Under the pieces are notes generated by a model, which worked only from the letters and a program-made list of their open reading frames with translations, was not told the origin of the DNA and did not search any database. A DNA stretch of 7,385 nucleotides, taken from positions 1 to 7,385 of the forward strand of contig URGQ01000058.1 of assembly GCA_900547385.1 (NCBI GenBank). Reading direction: 5' to 3'. The stretch is from an uncultured Oscillospiraceae bacterium (GTDB lineage Bacteria; Bacillota; Clostridia; Oscillospirales; Ruminococcaceae). Of this stretch, positions 4,251 to 7,385 are shown piece by piece (the first letter of the stretch is position 1; every line of letters begins with the position of its first letter). The translations under genes and the position numbers were made by a program.

Positions 4251-6950
4251 TTACTTCCGCATGGCGGCGATGGATTCCAAAATCTTGGCCATGCGTTCCT
4301 TGTGCTGGGCCAGCTTCGCGCGCTCGGTTTCGATGAGCTGGGCGGGTGCTTTGGCAACAAAGCCGGGGTTATCCAGCTTGCGACCGATGAAATCAATGTC
4401 GCTCTGGCACTTTTCGCGTTCCTTTTCCAGGCGGGCCAGTTCCTTTTCCCGGTCGATGAGCTCATCCATGGGAATGAGGGCGCGGGCGGCATGGGTGATG
4501 ATCTGAACGGCGCCGGGCAGCTCGAACTTTTCACCGACCTCGACCTCCGAAGCGGAGGCCAGGCGCTGCAGGAACGGGATGCCATTTACGAAAATCTCGG
4601 CTTCGGCGGTTTCGATATAGACCTTGGCCTTTTTGGAGGGCGGAATGTTCATTTCGGTGCGCTGGTTGCGGATAGCCCGGATGATATCAATGATCTTCTG
4701 GAAATCGGCCTCCTCCTTCTGGAAGGAAAGCTCCTCACTCCAGGCGGGCCACTGGGAGATCATGATGGCTTCCGCCTCGCCCTCGTGGGGCAGGCTCTGC
4801 CAGATCTCCTCGGTGATGAAGGGCATGAAGGGGTGCAGCAGCTTGAGGGTATTGGCCATGACATACACCAGTACCTTTTGGGCATTGAGGGCGGTTTCGC
4901 CGCCCGCCTGCAGACGGCTCTTCACCAGCTCGATGTACCAGTCGCAGAGGATATCCCAGATGAAATCGTAGAGCTTTGCGGAAGCGACGCCCAGCTCGAA
5001 TTTTTCGAGGTTATCGGTGACCTCCTTCACAAGGTCATTGTAGAGGGTGAGCACCCACTTATCCTCGGTGGCGAGGGTTTCGGGCAGCTCGATTTTGGTG
5101 ATCTCATCGGAGAGGTTCATTTGGATGAAGCGGGTGGCGTTCCAGATCTTATTGGCGAAGTTGCGGGCGGCCTTCACCTTTTCATCCATATAGCGGGTAT
5201 CATTGCCGGGGCTGTTGCCGGTCACCAGCATAAAGCGCAGGGCATCCGCGCCGTACTGGTCGATGACCTCCAGCGGGTCTACGCCGTTGCCGAGGGATTT
5301 GCTCATCTTGCGGCCCTGGGCATCCCGCACCAGGCCATGAATGAGGACGGTATCAAAGGGCTTTTTGCCGGTGTATTCCAGACCGGAGAAGATCATGCGG
5401 GAGACCCAGAAGGTGATGATATCGTAGCCGGTGACGAGGGTGGAGGTGGGGTAGAATTTGCGCATCTCGGGAGTGTCATCCGGCCAGCCCAGGGTGGAGA
5501 AGGGCCACAGTGCGCTGGAGAACCAGGTATCCAGGGTATCGGGGTCCTGGGTCATGTGGCCGCCGCACTTGGGGCACTTTTCGATGCCTTGAATGGTGAC
5601 AACGGTCTCGCCGCAGTCATCGCAGTAGTAGGCGGGGATGCGGTGGCCCCACCACAGCTGGCGGCTGATGCACCAGTCCCGGATGTTCTCCATCCAGTGG
5701 AAGTAGTTTTTATCGAAGCGCTCCGGAACGAAGCGGATGTCTTTCTCACGGACAGCCTTGATGGCGGGCTCTGCAAGGGGTTTCATCGAGACGAACCACT
5801 GCTTGGAGACCATGGGCTCGATGGTGCTGTGGCAGCGGTAGCAGGTGCCTACATCGTGGCGCAGCGGCTCCACCGATTTGAGGGCGCCGCAGGCTTCCAG
5901 GTCCTCAAGGATGGCCTTGCGGGCCTCCCGGGTGGTCATGCCGGCGTACTTGCCGCAGTCCAGCACCTCCGGCTCGCCGGCGGCAGCCTTGCCGGTGCGG
6001 AACAGCTCATCGGCGGCGGCCTTGTCCTCGGGGCCGGTCATGCGGCCATCGTAGGTGAAGACCCGGACACGAGGCAGATTATGGCGTTCGCCCACCTCAA
6101 AGTCATTGGGGTCGTGGGCGGGGGTGATCTTTACGACGCCGGTGCCCTTTTCCATATCGGCGTGCTCATCGCAGACGATGGGGATTTCCTTATTCAGCAG
6201 CGGCAGGATGACATGGCAGCCGTGCAGGTGGGCATAGCGGGGATCCTCGCCATTGATGGCCACGGCGGTATCGCCCAGCATGGTTTCGGGGCGGGTGGTG
6301 GCCAGCTCCAGCTGCTCGCCGGTCTCCTTGACGGTGTAGAGCAGATGCCAGAAGCTGCCGTCCTGCTCCTCGTATTCTACCTCGGCATCGCTGATGGAGG
6401 TATTGCAGGTGGGGCACCAGTTGACCATGCGGTTGCCGCGGTAGATGAGGCCCTGATCGTACAGGCGCTGAAACACCAGCTGCACCGCACGGGAGCAGCC
6501 CTCATCGAGGGTGAAGCGCTCCCGCTCCCAGTCGCAGCTGGAGCCGAGCTTTTTGAGCTGGCTGACGATGCGTCCGCCGTACTGGCGGCGCCATTCCCAG
6601 GCGCGCTCCAAAAAGCCTTCGCGGCCGATCTCTTCCTTGGTGACGCCTTCCTTGCGCATGGCTTCCACGATCTTGGCCTCGGTGGCGATGGAGGCGTGAT
6701 CGGTGCCGGGCAGCCACAGGGCCTCGTAGCCCTGCATACGGCGCCAGCGGATGAGGGCATCCTGGAGGGTATTATCCAGGGCGTGGCCCATATGCAGCTG
6801 GCCGGTGATATTGGGGGGCGGAATGACGATGGTGTAGGGTTCCTTTTTGCTTTCGGCATCGGCGTGGAAGTAGTTTTTATCCAGCCAGAATTGGTAGGTG
6901 CGGTCTTCGACCTGCTTGGGGTCATAGACCTTTTCCAGTTGTTTTGCCAT
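4251..6950 (-). CDS. valS: valine--tRNA ligase
   Basis: A class I aminoacyl-tRNA synthetase that activates valine with ATP, charges tRNA-Val and hydrolyses mischarged Thr-tRNA. The protein has 899 residues (880 in B. subtilis). PPPNITGQLHMGHALDN holds the HIGH-type motif HMGH (53-56), and KMSKS lies at 548-552. The CP1 editing domain begins near TTRPETMLGDTAVA (218-231), and ITPAHDPND (275-283) lines its pocket. Paired cysteines at 179/182, 370/373, 443/446 and 459/462 suggest zinc-ribbon knuckles. The anticodon-binding helical domain follows from about 610, and the C-terminal coiled coil spans about 830-899, typical of ValS and absent from IleS. The ATG at 6950 is chosen because GGAGG (6957-6961) lies six bases upstream; the open frame to 7130 runs through the T-box leader. 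All landmark motifs are intact. It is probably controlled by the T-box and may be co-transcribed with folC. Confidence 0.98.
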   Translation of the reverse strand: MAKQLEKVYDPKQVEDRTYQFWLDKNYFHADAESKKEPYTIVIPPPNITGQLHMGHALDNTLQDALIRWRRMQGYEALWLPGTDHASIATEAKIVEAMRKEGVTKEEIGREGFLERAWEWRRQYGGRIVSQLKKLGSSCDWERERFTLDEGCSRAVQLVFQRLYDQGLIYRGNRMVNWCPTCNTSISDAEVEYEEQDGSFWHLLYTVKETGEQLELATTRPETMLGDTAVAINGEDPRYAHLHGCHVILPLLNKEIPIVCDEHADMEKGTGVVKITPAHDPNDFEVGERHNLPRVRVFTYDGRMTGPEDKAAADELFRTGKAAAGEPEVLDCGKYAGMTTREARKAILEDLEACGALKSVEPLRHDVGTCYRCHSTIEPMVSKQWFVSMKPLAEPAIKAVREKDIRFVPERFDKNYFHWMENIRDWCISRQLWWGHRIPAYYCDDCGETVVTIQGIEKCPKCGGHMTQDPDTLDTWFSSALWPFSTLGWPDDTPEMRKFYPTSTLVTGYDIITFWVSRMIFSGLEYTGKKPFDTVLIHGLVRDAQGRKMSKSLGNGVDPLEVIDQYGADALRFMLVTGNSPGNDTRYMDEKVKAARNFANKIWNATRFIQMNLSDEITKIELPETLATEDKWVLTLYNDLVKEVTDNLEKFELGVASAKLYDFIWDILCDWYIELVKSRLQAGGETALNAQKVLVYVMANTLKLLHPFMPFITEEIWQSLPHEGEAEAIMISQWPAWSEELSFQKEEADFQKIIDIIRAIRNQRTEMNIPPSKKAKVYIETAEAEIFVNGIPFLQRLASASEVEVGEKFELPGAVQIITHAARALIPMDELIDREKELARLEKEREKCQSDIDFIGRKLDNPGFVAKAPAQLIETERAKLAQHKERMAKILESIAAMRK

Positions 6951-7028
6951 GGGGATCCTCCTTTTTTCTTTTGGGGTGGTGCGGCCGATGATTGGCAGTG
7001 AAAAACAACCGGGCGGCGGCAGGCGGGG

Positions 7029-7075
7029 AAAATAAAAAAGCCCGCTGATTTTTCCACAGAAAGGAAAACAGCAGG
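7029..7075 (-). terminator. T-box attenuator (regulated intrinsic terminator)
   Basis: CCTGCTG-TTTTCC pairs with GGAAAA-CAGCGGG around a short loop, with a 2-base bulge, and is followed by TTTTTTATTTT on the minus strand. Its 5' arm begins with the bases that the T-box antiterminator uses (CAGG of 7104-7100 with CCTG of 7075-7072). The two folds are therefore mutually exclusive, and transcription stops before valS unless uncharged tRNA is bound. Confidence 0.93.
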
Positions 7076-7088
7076 ACGCATTTCTTGG

Positions 7089-7101
7089 CGCGGTACCACC
7101 T
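7089..7101 (-). promoter_or_regulatory. T-box antiterminator sequence
   Basis: AGGTGGTACCGCG matches the conserved T-box consensus AGGGTGGNACCGCG with one base fewer in the G run. Its TGGT is the bulge that pairs with the free CCA end of the tRNA. Confidence 0.97.
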
Positions 7102-7294
7102 GGTTTCGTGCCGAAGCGGCACGCACTCATTTTCCGTAACGGGGAACGCCGTTGCCGCTTAAAAAATTCGGCGGCACCGCTCGGCGGCGACTTTCTCCGT
7201 TTTCCGCCGCAGCCTTTGCACCGGACGGCTGCTCTCTGGGGGTCGGGGGGAACGGGTACTCCTCCGCTTCAAAGCGTTTTTTGTTATCCCGGTT

Positions 7295-7324
7295 ATTTTA
7301 CCGCAGGGGAGGGGGATTTGTCAA
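7295..7324 (-). promoter_or_regulatory. housekeeping (sigma-A) promoter of valS
   Basis: TTGACA (7319-7324) is a perfect -35 box. It is followed after 18 bases by TAAAAT (7295-7300), one base from the -10 consensus. Transcription would begin near 7288, just before stem I of the T-box, which agrees with the leader layout. No other promoter of similar quality was seen in the window. Confidence 0.88.
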
Positions 7325-7385
7325 GGTAGGGAGGAGGATTTTTGCGGGGAATTTGCGCAGGGCGCGGAGATCGGGCGGCAGCCCC

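Larger units (their letters stand above)
7029..7288 (-). promoter_or_regulatory. T-box riboswitch leader of valS (tRNA-Val sensing)
   Basis: Leader RNA that binds uncharged tRNA-Val and then prevents early termination, raising valS when valine is short. On the minus strand it shows AGTA of the specifier-loop region (7260-7257), the apical stem I hairpin GCAGCC/GGCTGC with AGAGAG (7237-7232) at its 5' side and GGTG (7222-7219) in its loop, and the helix CCGTT/AACGG. The unpaired AGAAAGTCG follows, with GTC (7191-7189), a valine codon, as the best specifier. Next come stem II (TGCCGC/GCGGCA) and stem III, CGTGCCG-CTT-CGGCACG (7123-7107). The invariant T-box AGGTGGTACCGCG (7101-7089) follows, and then the terminator. 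The UGGU in the bulge would pair with an ACCA tRNA end, fitting the A discriminator of tRNA-Val. The start is estimated from the promoter. Confidence 0.96.

Noticed and set aside
4161..7001. A 946-codon open frame on the plus strand, antisense to almost all of valS
   Set aside because: The minus strand is an unmistakable complete ValS with all motifs. The antisense product is Gly/Ala/Leu/Asp-rich without domains, it runs into the T-box leader, and no ribosome binding site precedes it. It arises because GC-rich codon use avoids TTA, CTA and TCA codons.
6951..7130. N-terminal extension of valS to an ATG at 7130
   Set aside because: This stretch is the T-box antiterminator and attenuator; the ribosome binding site and homology place the start at 6950.

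Overview
The window looks like a chromosomal segment of a GC-rich, endospore-forming member of the Firmicutes, most plausibly class Clostridia near the Oscillospiraceae/Ruminococcaceae. The grounds are a complete spoIIA sporulation operon, AGGAGG-type ribosome binding sites in front of every gene, a T-box leader on an aminoacyl-tRNA synthetase gene, and the palindrome-rich intergenic repeats. The family-level placement is an impression, not a computed result.

All five well-supported genes lie on the minus strand. From right to left: a TTGACA/TAAAAT promoter (7295-7324) drives a T-box leader (7029-7288) that should sense uncharged tRNA-Val and control valS (4251-6950). After a 516-bp gene-free gap comes folC (2451-3734), closed by a strong intrinsic terminator (2378-2417). 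A second gap of about 860 bp precedes the operon spoIIAA (1269-1586), spoIIAB (835-1272) and spoIIAC (132-815). These encode the anti-anti-sigma factor, the anti-sigma factor and sigma-F, the partner-switching module that starts forespore-specific transcription. A cluster of small hairpins and perhaps the end of a convergent reading frame fill positions 1-150.

The most interesting content is in the two gaps. Each holds a diverged copy of the same hairpin-rich element of about 240 bp, copy A on plus (about 1981-2220) and copy B on minus (about 3810-4063). They share near-identical blocks in the same order, and three successive stem-loops are kept in both. Compensatory base changes occur in one stem, and another has an almost wholly replaced apex that still pairs. 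Six of seven wobble positions read as G-U on the same sense strand, which suggests that the element works as RNA. I cannot assign it to a named family. Copy A is flanked by more palindromes, including a REP-like double hairpin (2271-2320) and a repeated 14-bp motif, so this gap looks like a landing site for small repeated elements.

valS and folC are adjacent in Bacillus subtilis too, so the T-box may also influence folC here, with element B lying between the two genes. Nothing resembling a CRISPR array, tRNA, rRNA, transposase gene or prophage was seen.
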